A stretch of DNA of 64,000 bases, taken from Lucinisca nassula. Its lineage: Eukaryota > Mollusca > Bivalvia > Lucinida > Lucinidae. The translations under genes were made by a program, and so were the position numbers. A model generated the notes under the pieces. It did no database searches, had not been told where the DNA came from, and was given only the letters and a program-made list of their open reading frames with translations. The stretch covers positions 52,436-116,435 of the forward strand of contig CAUZLF010000751.1 of assembly GCA_963580285.1 (NCBI GenBank), given 5' to 3'. Below are positions 21,148 through 30,600 of the stretch, piece after piece (position 1 is the stretch's first letter; each line of letters starts with the position of its first letter).

Positions 21148-21552
21148 AATTTATTTAAGAAATGAAATTTATTTTTCTGCAGTTCATGGAAGTATGAACG
21201 CAGTGGGTCGCGTGCAAAGTAAATGAACCCCGAAGGGGTTCATGTAAACTTTGCTAGCGACCCACTGTCGTTCATACTTTCATGAAAAGCAGAAAAATTA
21301 AGTTTATTTTATATTTACATTATTTGCCCCTCATCACTGGGCGAAAAAATGCTTATAGGGCAAACTATTAAAGCTGAAAAATATTTACACAAAGAGCGGA
21401 GCAGCGTTGACGTCATCAACGCCCGTAGAGAACAATGGTTTAGAATGACGTCACTTAACGTCACTGAAAATCATGTGATTCGATGCGTTCATGGAAGTTT
21501 GGACGCAATTGTTTTCTATAGGTTCACATTAGACTTTACACTGGAAATGTAA
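21148..21552. repeat. Repeat T copy 1, carrying a hairpin
   Basis: It shares TTTATTTAAGAAATGAAATT, CAAAGAGCGGAGCAGCGTTG, ACGTCATCAACGCCCGTAGA and GGTTCACATTAGACTTTACA with 22287-22630. This copy also has a foldback at about 21184-21288. Its arms include GAACGCAGTGGGTCGC / GCGACCCACTGTCGTTC and an apex GAACCCCGAAGGGGTTC. The weak ORF 21349-21552 is shared by both copies but has no domain. Confidence 0.7.
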
Positions 21553-21603
21553 ATATTCATTTTTGACTGATTATCCCTCAGTGAAAAAAAACACTGAATG
21601 GGA

Positions 21604-22020
21604 TTATAAGAATCTTATATGGGTGTGAGGGTTGGATTGAAAAATCCGTCCCGAGGGACACTGTCAGGCATCAAGAGGCTTGCCGAGTGATGCCGGACAG
21701 TGATCCCGAGGGACGGATTTTTCTATCCACCCCTCACACCCATATTGGATTCTTTTTCTTGCATACCTTCCATTTGTACTGCGAATTTTTAATGCTGCTG
21801 TTACTTCGGTTACCGACGTCCGCCATTTTGTGATGACACAACAGGAATGTTTAGTGACGTCACGCATGACGACGCCGCGCATGAGGTTGTAATCAACCAG
21901 TGCATTTATCAAACACGCGATTATTATCGATTTTGGGATCGGAACACCAGGGTCAGAACATAAATTTCTATCCCAGGGTAAAATCACGGATTTCCTTGTC
22001 TGGTGTGCAAGAAAATATGT
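21604..22020. mobile_element. Foldback element R with 65-bp arms
   Basis: A palindrome at about 21608-21756 pairs ATATGGGTGTGAGGG with CCCTCACACCCATAT, GAAAAATCCGTCCCGAGGGA with its complement, and ACTGTC with GACAGT, around the apex GAGGCTTGCCGAG. The right half continues with single-copy R sequence to CTATCCCAGGGTAAAAT..CTGGTGTGCAAGAAA, matching 1527-1580. No protein-coding evidence. Confidence 0.75.
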
Positions 22021-22286
22021 GACTGTGTTTGTTCTTAAAGGTCATGAGAATAAAATAATCAAGGAGAAGTCATAAATTTACAAGGGACAGGAAAGTTATT
22101 TACAAGGAAAGTACATTAAAATTCTGTTGGAAATTAACCTGGGTGTCTCCAGCAAGAAAGATAACTGTGGGTGTGTGACGTCATCTGCAACAGCTCAATA
22201 GCTCATTCACCGAACCTGGTAAAACAGTTAAGATGAATGAATTGCTGAATGAACGAATTTAGAATGCATGAACGCATTCTCTGTGG

Positions 22287-22630
22287 AGAGTTTATTTAAG
22301 AAATGAAATTTATTTTTCTGCAGTTCATGGAAGTATGAAAAGCAGAAAAATTAAGTTTATTTTTTATATTTACATTATTTGCCCCTATCACTGGGCGAAA
22401 AAAATGCTTGTAGTGCGAACGTTTAAAGCTGAAAAACATTTACACGCTGTTTTTTTTTTTTTCTACAAAGAGCGGAGCAGCGTTGACGTCATCAACGCCC
22501 GTAGAGAACAATGGTTTAGAATGAAGTCACTTAACGTCACTGAAAATCATGTGATTCGATGCGTTCATGGAAGTATGAACGCAATTGTTTTCTATAGGTT
22601 CACATTAGACTTTACACTGGAAATGTAAAT
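22287..22630. repeat. Repeat T copy 2, lacking the hairpin
   Basis: Same sequence as 21148-21552, but AGTTCATGGAAGTATGAA joins directly to AAGCAGAAAAATT. The ~90-bp foldback is absent without scar. A T-run is inserted at about 22450. The region between the copies (22021-22286) has no recognised feature. Confidence 0.7.
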
Positions 22631-22639
22631 ATTATGTTT

Positions 22640-22785
22640 TGTTTTTACGCTCCACCAGCAACTAAGGTCATATGTACATAGACGCAACAGTGGTTTATGA
22701 CCAATCCGAAAGTTTGGAGAAGCCCAGAATCGTACCGCTGGTTTAAAGGATTAAGTTTAAACTATTACAACACGGATGCTCAAGA
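22640..22785 (-). mobile_element. SINE D, diverged copy
   Basis: TTTTTACGCTCCACCAGCAA, CTAAGGTCATATG, then TCTGGAGAAGCC-like and the decayed head (TACAACACGG). Matches 22878-23041 in the same order. Confidence 0.55.
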
Positions 22786-22877
22786 ACTTAATGATTGATT
22801 GACTGTTTTGGATTTAGCGACACGTCAACACTTGTGGATCATTTTGTGTAGTCTTCCAGAGAAAGGGGAGAAAGAGA

Positions 22878-23041
22878 TGAGTGAGTGAGTGTTTGAGCTT
22901 TACGTCCCACCAACAGCTAAGGTCATACGGAGACGGGACCTCGGTTTAAAGACTCATCCAAAAGTCTGGAGAAGCCTGGGATCAATCCTGCGACCCCTGG
23001 TTTACAAGGCGAGTAGCGTAACCACAACACCACGGAGGCTT
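22878..23041 (-). mobile_element. tRNA-like SINE D
   Basis: On the minus strand the head is AGCCTCCGTGGTGTTGTGGTTACG, shown here as AGCCTCCGTGG plus TGTTGTGGTTACG. The degenerate B box is GGTCGCAGGATTGATCC, followed by GACTCATCC... and GAGGTCCCGTCTCCGTATGA. The tail is TGGGACGTAAAGC with CACTCACTC. Other copies lie at 24548-24697 and 22640-22785. The tail motif GGGACGT.AAA recalls families A and B. Confidence 0.7.
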
Positions 23042-23235
23042 CTGGGGGAAAGACAGTGGTGGAAATGAAAGTGAGGAACAGAGGAGAAGGAAGGAAATGA
23101 CTAGAAATGTAGAAACAGAAGAAATAGTATCTTCCCTGTACCCTCCTTACCTGCAAGCAGCAGGCCTTGCCCAACTGTAAGCCAATATGAGTTGGACGCC
23201 CCAATGACGCAAGATACACGTCAACTTTGTCTCAC
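23041..23235 (-). repeat. Dispersed repeat I, reverse copy
   Basis: The reverse complement contains GTATCTTGCGTCATTGGGGC, GTCCAACTCATATTGGCTTA and GCAGGTAAGG, matching 18811-19035. It is directly adjacent to the SINE D head, so D may have inserted at its edge or the two may be one composite. The ORF here is an artefact. Confidence 0.5.
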
Positions 23236-23265
23236 CCAACCTCCCCACCTCTTCTAGAGCTTAAG

Positions 23266-23911
23266 GTTTGTTTGATTAGTTTGTTTAATTTGAGGTTTAA
23301 CATCCCAGTAAACACTTTTTGGTCAGTTTGGGAGACGTTGCTTCCGATTTCGTATGACTTTTACCCGACATTGAGATGAAATGACTTTTAAAGCCCTGTC
23401 GCCGAATGAAACAAATATGGTTTCTATATATGAACGGTCTGACTCGCACCACTTTTCCAGGGCAGGCGTAGACCCTCCAAGCCGTTTACTAGTACTCACG
23501 TGTGGTCGGTTTAATATCTGCGTGGAAGCCCCATGCAGCCCATTCTATTTCTCCACATTACGAAAACATGCCTATACAAATACATTGTAAATTTTACCGC
23601 CGAAAAATCGAAAATCTTAAGATGAAAAATTGTGAAATTTTTTTTATTATTATTTCTGCTCATAATATATATTGTGGGTACATGTCAGAACCGCCTCGTC
23701 GAGGCGGTTCTAATGAGTACCCACAATCTATATTTTAGAACCGCCTCATCGAGGCGGTTCTAATGAATGACCACAATCTATATTTTAGAGCAGAAATAAG
23801 AAAGATAAGCGTTAGCCCCTGTAAACTCCAGTTTTACTACATTAAAGTGGGGCTCAAGAGGGTGAGAATTATATAGGCGTGTTTTCGTGATGAAGCCTCG
23901 ATAGGCGGGGG
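23266..23911 (-). mobile_element. SINE-like family B copy split by element C
   Basis: Tail and core of B run from 23266 to about 23556 (CCCATTCTATTTCTCC). The head end AAGCCTCGATAGGCGGGGGC resumes at 23892. Joining the two parts restores the standard B order (TTTCTTCAAGCCCCG in other copies). The interruption is exactly element C. Confidence 0.8.
23557..23891. mobile_element. Element C copy with duplicated central palindrome, inserted in B
   Basis: TIRs are ATTACGAAAACATGCCTATA and TATAGGCGTGTTTTCGTGAT. Two adjacent palindromes, 23677-23722 and 23725-23770, show local duplication of GAACCGCCTC/GAGGCGGTTC. Flanks TTCTCC and AAGCC show at most a single shared A, so no ordinary target duplication is present. 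Confidence 0.8.
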
Positions 23912-23932
23912 CAACTTATGGTTTGTGAAGGT

Positions 23933-24218
23933 TTTGTTTGTTTGATTGACGTCAACACATTATAGGTCATTTGGGAGACGTTGCTTCCAATTTTGTGGGA
24001 CTTTTACCCGGCATTGAGTTGAAATGACATCTCAAGCCCTGTCGCCCAATGAAAGCAATAGGGTTTATAAACATGGACGGATCTACTCGCACCGCTTTGC
24101 CTGGGCAGGCTTAAATCCTCAAAGCGGTTTACCAGTACACTAATGCGGTCGCTTTCAGCTCTGCGTGGAAGCATCATGCAGCCCATCTATTTCTTCAAGC
24201 CCCGATGGGCGGGGGCCG
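23933..24218 (-). mobile_element. SINE-like family B copy
   Basis: Full order tail to head, with a short deletion in the tail (TTTGATTGACGTCAACAC instead of the usual GAGGTTTAACGTCCC). The head hairpin GCCCCGATGGGCGGGGGC closes it. The minus ORF is an artefact. Confidence 0.8.
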
Positions 24219-24376
24219 TTCAATCAGAAGGTGAAGACGCGACTGTACAGTCTTTGTCTCCACTGACAGGTACTCCCGTCAGTTATTGACATATTCTTTA
24301 AAATTGCTGAAAATTCAGAGCGAAGTTGTTCTAAGTCTTGTTAGTTTAACCAACTGAGGTAATGGCCGGATGTGTC
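24219..24376. other. Spacer with a LINE 3'-end scrap
   Basis: CCAACTGAGGTAATGGCCGG at about 24350 matches the 3' end of the LINE at 38893-41710 (CAACTGAGGTAATGGCCAGA at about 41653). Otherwise unassigned. Confidence 0.45.
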
Positions 24377-24535
24377 GGTCCCCGCCCATCGGGGCTTGAA
24401 GAAATAGATTGGCTGCATGCTGCTTCCACGCAGAGCTGAAACCGACCACACACGAGCACTGGTAACCCGCTTAGAGGATCTAAGCCTGCCCATGCGAAGT
24501 GGTGCGAGTCGGACCGCCCATGTTTATAAACCCTC

Positions 24536-24983
24536 ATCACAAACACACGTTGAAGCCACCGTGGTGCAGTGGTTACGTTACTCGCAGGATCGCAGGATCG
24601 ATCCCGGGCTTATCTAGACTTTCGGTTGAGTCTTTAAACCGAGGTCCCGTCTCCGTATGACCTTAGCTGTGGGTGGGACGTAAAACTAAAACTCACTCAC
24701 TCACAAAAACACGCCTATATAATTTTGCCCCCCTTGAACCCCACTTTTATAAAGTAAAACTGGGGTTTACAGGGGTAATCCTTATTTTGCTTATTTCTGC
24801 TCTAGAAAATAGATTGTTGGTATTCGGTAGAGCCGCCTCGATGAGGCGGTTCTAACGAGTACCTACTATCTATATTTGGAGCAGAAATAAGGAAAAAATC
24901 ACATTTTTTCTAAAATCTTTCGGGGTTTTTTTTTTTTCGGCGGTAAAGTTAAAATGTTATTGTATAGGCATGTTTTTGTAATG
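24536..24983. mobile_element. Element C copy inserted in B, itself split by SINE D
   Basis: The left TIR CATCACAAACACACG is cut at about 24549. C resumes at 24700 with CACAAAAACACGCCTATATA, followed by AACCCCACTTTTATAAAGTA, the palindrome at 24808-24862 and the right TIR ATAGGCATGTTTTTGTAATG. The repeated CACAAA.ACACG on both sides of D is its target duplication. Confidence 0.8.
24548..24699 (+). mobile_element. tRNA-like SINE D inserted in element C
   Basis: Head GCCACCGTGGTGCAGTGGTT (A box TGGTGCAGTGG), degenerate B box GATCGATCCCGGGC, body GAGGTCCCGTCTCCGTATGA and GGGTGGGACGTAAAAC, tail (ACTC)n. Flanked by duplicated CACAAA(C/A)ACACG. Confidence 0.75.
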
Positions 24984-25122
24984 TATTGGTTTCATTGGGC
25001 GACAGGTGTTGAGATGTCATTTCATCTCAATGTCGGGTAAAAGTCCCACAAAACTGAAAGCAACGTCTCCAAAATGACCTATACAGTGTTGACTGGGGCG
25101 TTAAGCCTTAAATCAAACAAAC

Positions 25123-25275
25123 AATGTGACGGACTCACTATATGAAGATAGAGAGATAGCATACAAGCCAAAATATTAATTATTCTTACAACTACAATTT
25201 CTGACACTCTGATGTGAGTAGTTTTTGCAAAAGGAAGCCACTCACATTTTTCAGCAAAACTAATAGTGCATTAAG
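25123..25275. other. Unassigned spacer
   Basis: Nothing recognised. Confidence 0.3.
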
Positions 25276-25506
25276 AAGAATGGGAACATTTTTCCGCCAT
25301 TTTTCAAAGGGAAACAACTTTCGAGACTTCCTGTTCGCTTTTCTATAGACCGAGTCCCACGGAAAAAAGGGTCAGCTCTTAAAGGAAAGAATTTGCTCCA
25401 TAGGAGCAAATTCTTTCCTTTAAGAGTTGACCCCTATAGACATGGGAGACAAAAATACTTTTGCCAGAGTTGCCTCCCCTGAAGGTGTTCCCATTCCCCT
25501 TAAATG
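25276..25506. mobile_element. MITE E, solitary complete copy
   Basis: Ends AAGAATGGGAACA and TGTTCCCATTCCCCTTAA enclose TTCCGCCATTTTTCAAAGGG and a long palindrome around TTTGCTCCATAGGAGCAAA with AGAGTTGACC/GGTCAGCTCTT arms. TTAA at both outer edges. This solitary copy defines the element that is tandemly repeated at 2809-5070. Confidence 0.8.
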
Positions 25507-25679
25507 ATCATAGTTTTTAAAAACAATATGCAAATTCACGATGTCGTTAGTTCCAATTTTTCAAAACTAACGACGTCGTTAGGTAAAAAATCGTTTCAAC
25601 TTTGATTATTCAATAATGGCAAATATGCTTATATTTTTTCGCAAAATAACAAAATTTTGGGTATTAAAAATAGAAGTGA
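25507..25679. other. Spacer with short inverted TCGTTAG motifs
   Basis: GTCGTTAGTTCCAATTTTTC / AAAACTAACGACGTCGTTAGG form a small inverted repeat. No gene. Confidence 0.4.
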
Positions 25680-26285
25680 AGGCAATGATCAGGAATTGAT
25701 ACAATTAACCCACAGCTCCCAACAATCAGGCCAAAGGGAAAGAAACACAAACATGAAATAACTAGACCACAGCGGAAAGCCAAATTCCCAAAATGGTCAA
25801 TTGGCTCTCCAAAACAAAATGGGCCCCGTCAAGCGATTTTGGTACTTATCGCCTATGCGAGCAGCGAAGGTTCAGGCGAGCCTGCGCATCCGCGCAGTCT
25901 CGCCAGAACCTTCGCTGCTCGCTCATACAAGCAGTGAATCAAGAGGAACCTTCAGAGAGAAAGCCATATCCCTGGTCCCTCTGAATGGCTGGGCATGCGC
26001 AGTTAAAATTTGTCATGACGGAATGCTCGAAGACCCAAATTCGCTTGGCGGGGCTCAAATAGTATAAGCGATAAACACACTCAAAGACAAACCATAATAA
26101 CCGCGATAGAAGAACCGCCTTGGAACGGTCAGTCAAACAAATTACACTTGGGGTGGGTGTGTGTGTGTTTGTGTGTGTGTGTGGGGGGGGGGGGGGGCTT
26201 AAATCAATTTTACACAGCTGTATTCCTCGCCCTTACTTCCGTCGCGATTTAGACAAATATTTTTTTCTGTCCGCATGTCAGTGCT
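25680..26285 (-). repeat. Composite repeat L/M, reverse copy with hairpin
   Basis: The left end is the reverse of L (CCAAAGGGAAAGAAACACAA). The right end is the reverse of M (GGGGCTTAAATCAATTTTAC, CGCCCTTACTTCCGTCGCG). In between is a palindrome (25854-25924; arms GCGAGCAGCGAAGGTTC / GAACCTTCGCTGCTCGC), CGCCTTGGAACGGTCAGT as at 57770, and a (GT)n(G)n tract at 26155-26197. ORFs are incidental. Confidence 0.65.
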
Positions 26286-26289
26286 ACAT

Positions 26290-26400
26290 CTCCGAGAATA
26301 CAACAGAAAAATATCGAAATTTTTCATCTGAAAATTTTCATTTTTCGGTAGTAAAAATCACAATGTATTTTTACAGGCGTGTTTTCGTTAAAGAAATCTC
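26290..26400. mobile_element. Element C right-half fragment
   Basis: TTTTTCATCTGAAAATTTTC, ATTTTTCGGTAGTAAAAATC and CAGGCGTGTTTTCGTTAAAG correspond to one arm and TIR of C. The central palindrome is missing. Confidence 0.65.
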
Positions 26401-26441
26401 AAAACAGAGTGTACACAAACGTATTCATTACACAAGCTTCC

Positions 26442-26731
26442 ACGGCCCCCGCCCATCGGGGCTTGACGAAACAGATGGGCTGCATGATGCTTGCACGCAG
26501 AGCACACGAGTACTGGTAAACCGCTTACAGGATTAAAACCTCCCCATGCAAAGCGGTGCGTGTCGGACGTCCATGCTTATAAACCCTATTGGTTTCATTG
26601 GGCGGCAGGGCTTGAGATGTCATTTAATCTCAATGTCGACTAGAAATCCCACAAAATTGGAAGCAACGTCTCAAAAATGACCTTTGTGGTGTTGACGGGG
26701 ACGTTAAACCTCAAATCAAACAAACAAACAA
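26442..26731 (+). mobile_element. SINE-like family B copy, 13-bp target duplication
   Basis: Head GGCCCCCGCCCATCGGGGC to tail CAAATCAAACAAACAAACAA. TACACAAGCTTCC at 26429-26441 is repeated exactly at 26732-26744. 290 bp, complete. Confidence 0.9.
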
Positions 26732-26744
26732 TACACAAGCTTCC

Positions 26745-27240
26745 TTGTCTCATTGCAGTGTTTTGTGTCAATGGCGAAAGACTCTGATCAGACGGGCGGA
26801 TGCACAAACCTATCTAAATCTTCACTAGACACACATGCTGAAAGAACCATTTTCGCTTCGCAACGCAGGCTTTACGTTCGCAGAACATTTAACCGCTGAC
26901 TGACAAACCTAGGCACAAGGATTCCATAACATATATATGTATGTACAGTAAAATTCCTAGAGACCACTTTTGAACAGTCCCAAATGTGGTCTCTGACCAG
27001 AGGACAGTGTATGCAGAAAATGCAAAGAAAGGGTAACTGAAACTTTCTAAATAAACAGAATTTGTCTCAGTTTTTTACGGTATATCCTTTTCAACATGAG
27101 AGTTAAATATGAACCTTCAACCTAGCAAAGCAAATAAACAAACATATCACTGTGTATAAATAGGCCGATGAGTCGAAACATCGGGCACACCCATGCTGAA
27201 CAAATTACAAGATGCCACCAAAATTACAAGATACCACTGA
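26745..27240. repeat. Fragments of Q and N plus first unit of a local duplication
   Basis: About 26775-26850 carries a Q-like block (AAAGACTCTGATCAGAC). 26948-27000 is an end of element N (CAGTAAAATTCCTAGAGACC, GACCACTTTTGAACAGT). 27090-27240 (AAACATGAGAGTTAAATATG, GCTGAACAAATTACAAGATG) is repeated at 27520 and 27860-28035. Confidence 0.5.
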
Positions 27241-27246
27241 AAGTGC

Positions 27247-27508
27247 CGTTCGCTGCATGATGCTTCCACGCAGAGCTGAAACCGACCACAAATGTGAACT
27301 GGTAAACTGCTTAGAAGTTCTAAATCTGCTGTGAGTCGGACCGTTCATGCTTATAAACCCTTATAAAATGGTTTCATTTAGCGACAGGGCTTGAGATGTC
27401 ATTTCATCTAAATGCCGAGTAAAGTCCCACGAAATTGAAAGCAAGGTCTCCAACGTGACCTAAATAATATTGACGGAGACGTTAAACCCCCAAATCAAAC
27501 AAACAAAA
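27247..27508 (+). mobile_element. SINE-like family B copy, degenerate head
   Basis: It starts at GCTGCATGATGCTTCCACGC, lacks the head hairpin, and ends GACGGAGACGTTAAACCCCC and ATCAAACAAACAAA. Confidence 0.75.
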
Positions 27509-27561
27509 TCTTTGGTTTATAATGTAACATGAGACTTAAACATGAAATGTCAACCAAGCAA

Positions 27562-27851
27562 CGCCCATCGGGGCTTGAAGAAATAGATGGGCTGCATGAT
27601 ACGTCCACGCAGAGCTGAATCTGACCACACACGAGTACTGGTAAACAGCTTAAAGGATCTAAGCCTGCCCAGGCAAAGCGGTACGAGTCAGCCCGTCCAG
27701 ATGTTTATAATCCAAATTGGTTTCATTGGGCGACAGGTCTTGAGATGTCATTTCATCTAAATGTCGAGTAAAAGTCCCACAAAATTGGAAGCAACATCTA
27801 AAAATGACCTAAATAGTGTTGAAATGGACGTTAAACCCCAAATCAAACAAA
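27562..27851 (+). mobile_element. SINE-like family B copy
   Basis: Head GCCCATCGGGGCTTGAAGAA to tail GTTAAACCCCAAATCAAACA. Both this and the preceding copy are followed by TTTGGTTTAYAATGTAACAT and GAGACTTAAACATGAAAT, showing that SINE plus flank were duplicated together. Confidence 0.8.
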
Positions 27852-28147
27852 ATTTTTGGTTTACAATGTAACATGAGACTTAAACATGAAATTTCATCCA
27901 AGCAAAGCAAATTAACAAAAAATGTGATTAGAAAACGGATGAACTTCTGCAAACAAATAGTCCGACGAATCGGAAAATTGAGCACACACCTTCAGTCTCA
28001 CCTTTGCTGAACAAATTACAATATGCCACTAAAAGTGACGTTCAGGACTATACTGGGAAGGGTGAGGTCAGGAAATGGAGAAAGGCTGCAAGATCCATAT
28101 CTCCTCCTTATCCAGTAGCACCATCACGGGAACAAGTCCGTGAAATG

Positions 28148-28412
28148 AAGACCCCCCTAAACCCCACTTTATATAGAGAAAAATGGGGTTTACGGGGGTA
28201 AACATTTTTCTTATTTCTGCTCCAAGACATAGGTTGTGGGTACTCGTTAGAACCGCCTCAATGAGGCGGTTCTAACGAGTACCCACAACCTATGTTTGGA
28301 CTAAAAATAAGAAAAAATATCACATTTTTTCATGAGAAACTTCACCATTTTAGAGATATGAAAGAATGCCTTATTTCGCACGGATGTGTTATCGTAATGC
28401 AGCTGTAGAAGA
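28148..28412. mobile_element. Element C copy
   Basis: CTAAACCCCACTTTATATAG / AAAATGGGGTTTACGGGGG arm, central perfect palindrome at 28234-28294, GACTAAAAATAAGAAAAAAT, and a degenerate right TIR (CGGATGTGTTATCGTAATG). The left TIR is lost. Confidence 0.7.
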
Positions 28413-28430
28413 ACAGAGCCCGGGGTTATA

Positions 28431-28545
28431 AAACTTTCTTCATGCTCAACTTACTTGAGCATGAAATTCATCCTGCTTATAAACTTTAAAATGCCAACAA
28501 AATTTGGCATTTTATTTTAAAATTTATTAGCAGGATAAACGGCAT
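28431..28545. repeat. Two adjacent hairpins
   Basis: CATGCTCAACTTACTTGAGCATG is a short stem-loop (23 bases in all; arms CATGCTCAA / TTGAGCATG). Directly after it, ATCCTGCTTATAAA..TTAAAATGCCA pairs with TGGCATTTTA..AGCAGGAT. Probably a foldback remnant. Confidence 0.6.
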
Positions 28546-28602
28546 TCTGTGCTGATCTGAACAGAAAAATTGTTTGTATTTTAATAGTTATGAGCATTAC
28601 AT

Positions 28603-28736
28603 CCAAGCAGGCACAATGACGCAATGGTGACGTCACATCAACGTCGGTACGACGTCATGACATATATGCAACGTCACATCTACGTCGGTGCACCGACGTT
28701 GATTTGACGTTGGCTTAGCGATGTGTGCCTGCTGGG
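28603..28736. mobile_element. MITE F, intact 134-bp copy
   Basis: AAGCAGGCACA at left and TGTGCCTGCTGGG at right, with internal GACGTCACATCAACGTCGG and GCACCGACGTTGATTTGACG opposed. Same organisation as the copy at 16252-16691 without the SINE. Confidence 0.75.
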
Positions 28737-28929
28737 ATAATGCTAAGCTGAGATGACCATGTAAAAGGTTTTATGAGCTTGGGGCCTGGTCTTCCTGAAG
28801 TAAGATGTCTTAGAAAGGCTCCATGATTCACAGGAAGAAACCGTGTCTGACGGTTTGTAGATTCCCGAAAGCCCCAGAAGCTCCAGTTATTCATCGGTTT
28901 CACCCGAAAGGAAAGTTAATAAACACACC

Positions 28930-29175
28930 TAAGGCGGAAAACTATTCACCGGAGTCCAACTGTTGGTTTTCGTTTGCTCCAGCATTTCAGTTGTTTCATG
29001 CTGACAAGTCCTCATCGTTGTTTCATCTCTATATTCGTTTGCTTTTTATCATCTTGGAGATGTTGCACTGAAATAAGAAATTATTCTATTAAAATTATTT
29101 TGTCTGAAACAGGACAGAACCAAGGCCCGCTGGGGTGCTTAAATCGATTTCGTGGCCACAGTCCTCGCCCTTTTG
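28930..29175 (+). repeat. Repeat M copy
   Basis: GTCCAACTGTTGGTTTTCGT, TTTGCTCCAGCATTTCAGTT, GGAGATGTTGCACTGA and CTTAAATCGATTTCGTGGCC match 34986-35250 in order. ORFs are incidental. 29176-29369 between M and L is unassigned. Confidence 0.65.
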
Positions 29176-29369
29176 TTGAACAAAAAGGTGAACCAAATCA
29201 CCCGATTGTGTGAATTCAACTACAACACAAACAAAGCTGTTGCAAATATGGCCATTTGGTCCGCTTGCAGAAAGCATGTGAAAGCCACCGTCTAGAAAAT
29301 CTTCTGGCGGACTCAAGCGAATTTTACATCTATTGACAACACCTGAACAGCTCCGCCTAGTCATTCTTA

Positions 29370-29565
29370 TCTGCGACTACTATAGCTGTTTGACAATTTT
29401 GTGGGAAAGTCACTGTCCTTGTAATGTTTTCATTATGGTGAAGATGTTTTATGTTTGTGTTTCTTTCCCTTTGGTGTCTTGGATAGGAGGTGTGAGGTAA
29501 CTGCATCGATTCCTGATCATTGCATTCACTTCTAATTTCCCAAAAGGGGTCAATCGCCAGTGCAG
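29370..29565 (+). repeat. Repeat L copy
   Basis: CAATTTTGTGGGAAAGTCAC, CATTATGGTGAAGATG and GTGTTTCTTTCCCTTTGGTG, as at 690-855. Lies about 200 bp after an M copy in the same orientation, supporting one L/M element. Confidence 0.65.
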
Positions 29566-29684
29566 GTTACGATCAGACGTCTGATCAACCCCTTCACTGT
29601 TTGCAAAAAGTTCCTTTGTCTTTTTAAATTGCATCGAATAACTCTAGTCAGGTTCGTAAATTTAGTCTCAATATCATTTTCACT

Positions 29685-29689
<5 letters not shown>

Positions 29690-29779
<90 letters not shown>

Positions 29780-29815
29780 GTGCGTGCGTGCGTGCGTGTG
29801 TGCGTGTGTGTGTGT
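29690..29815. repeat. (TC)n then (GCGT)n/(GT)n microsatellite
   Basis: About 85 bp of uninterrupted TC dinucleotides, followed by GTGCGTGCGTGCGTG and TGTGTGTG. Explains the Ser-Leu and Arg-Glu repeat ORFs, which are not genes. Confidence 0.95.
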
Positions 29816-29906
29816 TTTAACCGTTTTAAGTGCTTTAAATACCTCTTTTATTGGTAGCGTGTAGGCACTCTCCAACACATTGCGAGAGTACTCAATTATT
29901 CTATGG

Positions 29907-30226
29907 AGCGTGCATGGTAGCTCAGTGGTTAGTGCTCTTGCCTATGATGCTAGAGGCCCCGGTTTGATTCCCGGCAGCGGTAATAAAATTGCGGTGTCCG
30001 AGCATACTCTACTGGCATCATTTGCAGGTATGAATGCCACAAAGTGTACCGTCCTTAGGATCGGGACGTTAACTGGAGGTCTTCAGTGCAGGGAGAACCG
30101 TCCCCTGTGCAGGTTAAAGATCCCTACTGTAATTACATATTTACTGTGTAGGCTTGCATCCTGAAAACCTGGAGTGTATGTGATATACACTTGCGAATAA
30201 TGGTCAAATGTGACCGGTCGCAGTAC
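29907..30226 (+). mobile_element. tRNA-derived SINE, family G, full-length
   Basis: Head GCATGGTAGCTCAGTGGTTA (A box TAGCTCAGTGG) with B box CCCCGGTTTGATTCCCGG. Body CTGGCATCATTTGCAGG, GGATCGGGACGTTAACTGGA, GTTAAAGATCCCTACTGTAA, and end GAATAATGGTCAAATGTGAC. The tRNA-like head shows Pol III ancestry. Confidence 0.85.
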
Positions 30227-30229
30227 AAG

Positions 30230-30600
30230 ATGAGTTTGCACAGTTTTCAATACATTTTTGCAAATTTGGCAAAAGACATTGGCAAAGATTGCCATATATC
30301 AAATTTCAAGGACCATCCTAGCACCTTAATGATATCTGAAAATTTAACCCCACAACCCCCACCCGTATAATAAGAATTTTCATTTCGACCTGTAATTAAC
30401 TCTGAACAAAATTTTATCAAAGATTGACCAAACAAATCCACATGGGTAGACGACATATCTGCAAAGGTGATCAAAGAATGTACCAGTTCAATATATGATA
30501 CAATTGCAACTCAGTTTTATGTTGAGTTTTGACAACCATGTTTCTGATACATGTAAAATGCTTCAAAATAACCGGTAGTTTTAAAATGTATTGGAAGATT
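30230..30600. other. Unassigned spacer
   Basis: No repeat or gene recognised; the minus ORFs lack domains. Confidence 0.3.

Larger units (their letters stand above)
24377..25122 (+). mobile_element. SINE-like family B copy split by nested elements
   Basis: Head and core run 24377-24535 (CCCCGCCCATCGGGGCTTGA to ATAAACCCT). The remainder resumes at 24984 with TATTGGTTTCATTGGGCGAC and ends with ATCAAACAAACAA. The joined halves restore the consensus order (AAACCCTATTGGTTTC). The gap holds element C, which itself holds SINE D: three nested insertion events. Confidence 0.85.

Noticed and set aside
26120..26536. 138-codon plus ORF with Val-Cys/Gly runs
   Set aside because: Crosses a (GT)n(G)n tract, an element C scrap and a SINE; no gene-like features.
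29560..29878. Ser-Leu and Arg-Glu repeat proteins
   Set aside because: Translation of a (TC)n microsatellite.
29907..29980. tRNA-like sequence on the plus strand
   Set aside because: Head of SINE family G, repeated at five places with the same body; acceptor arms do not pair.
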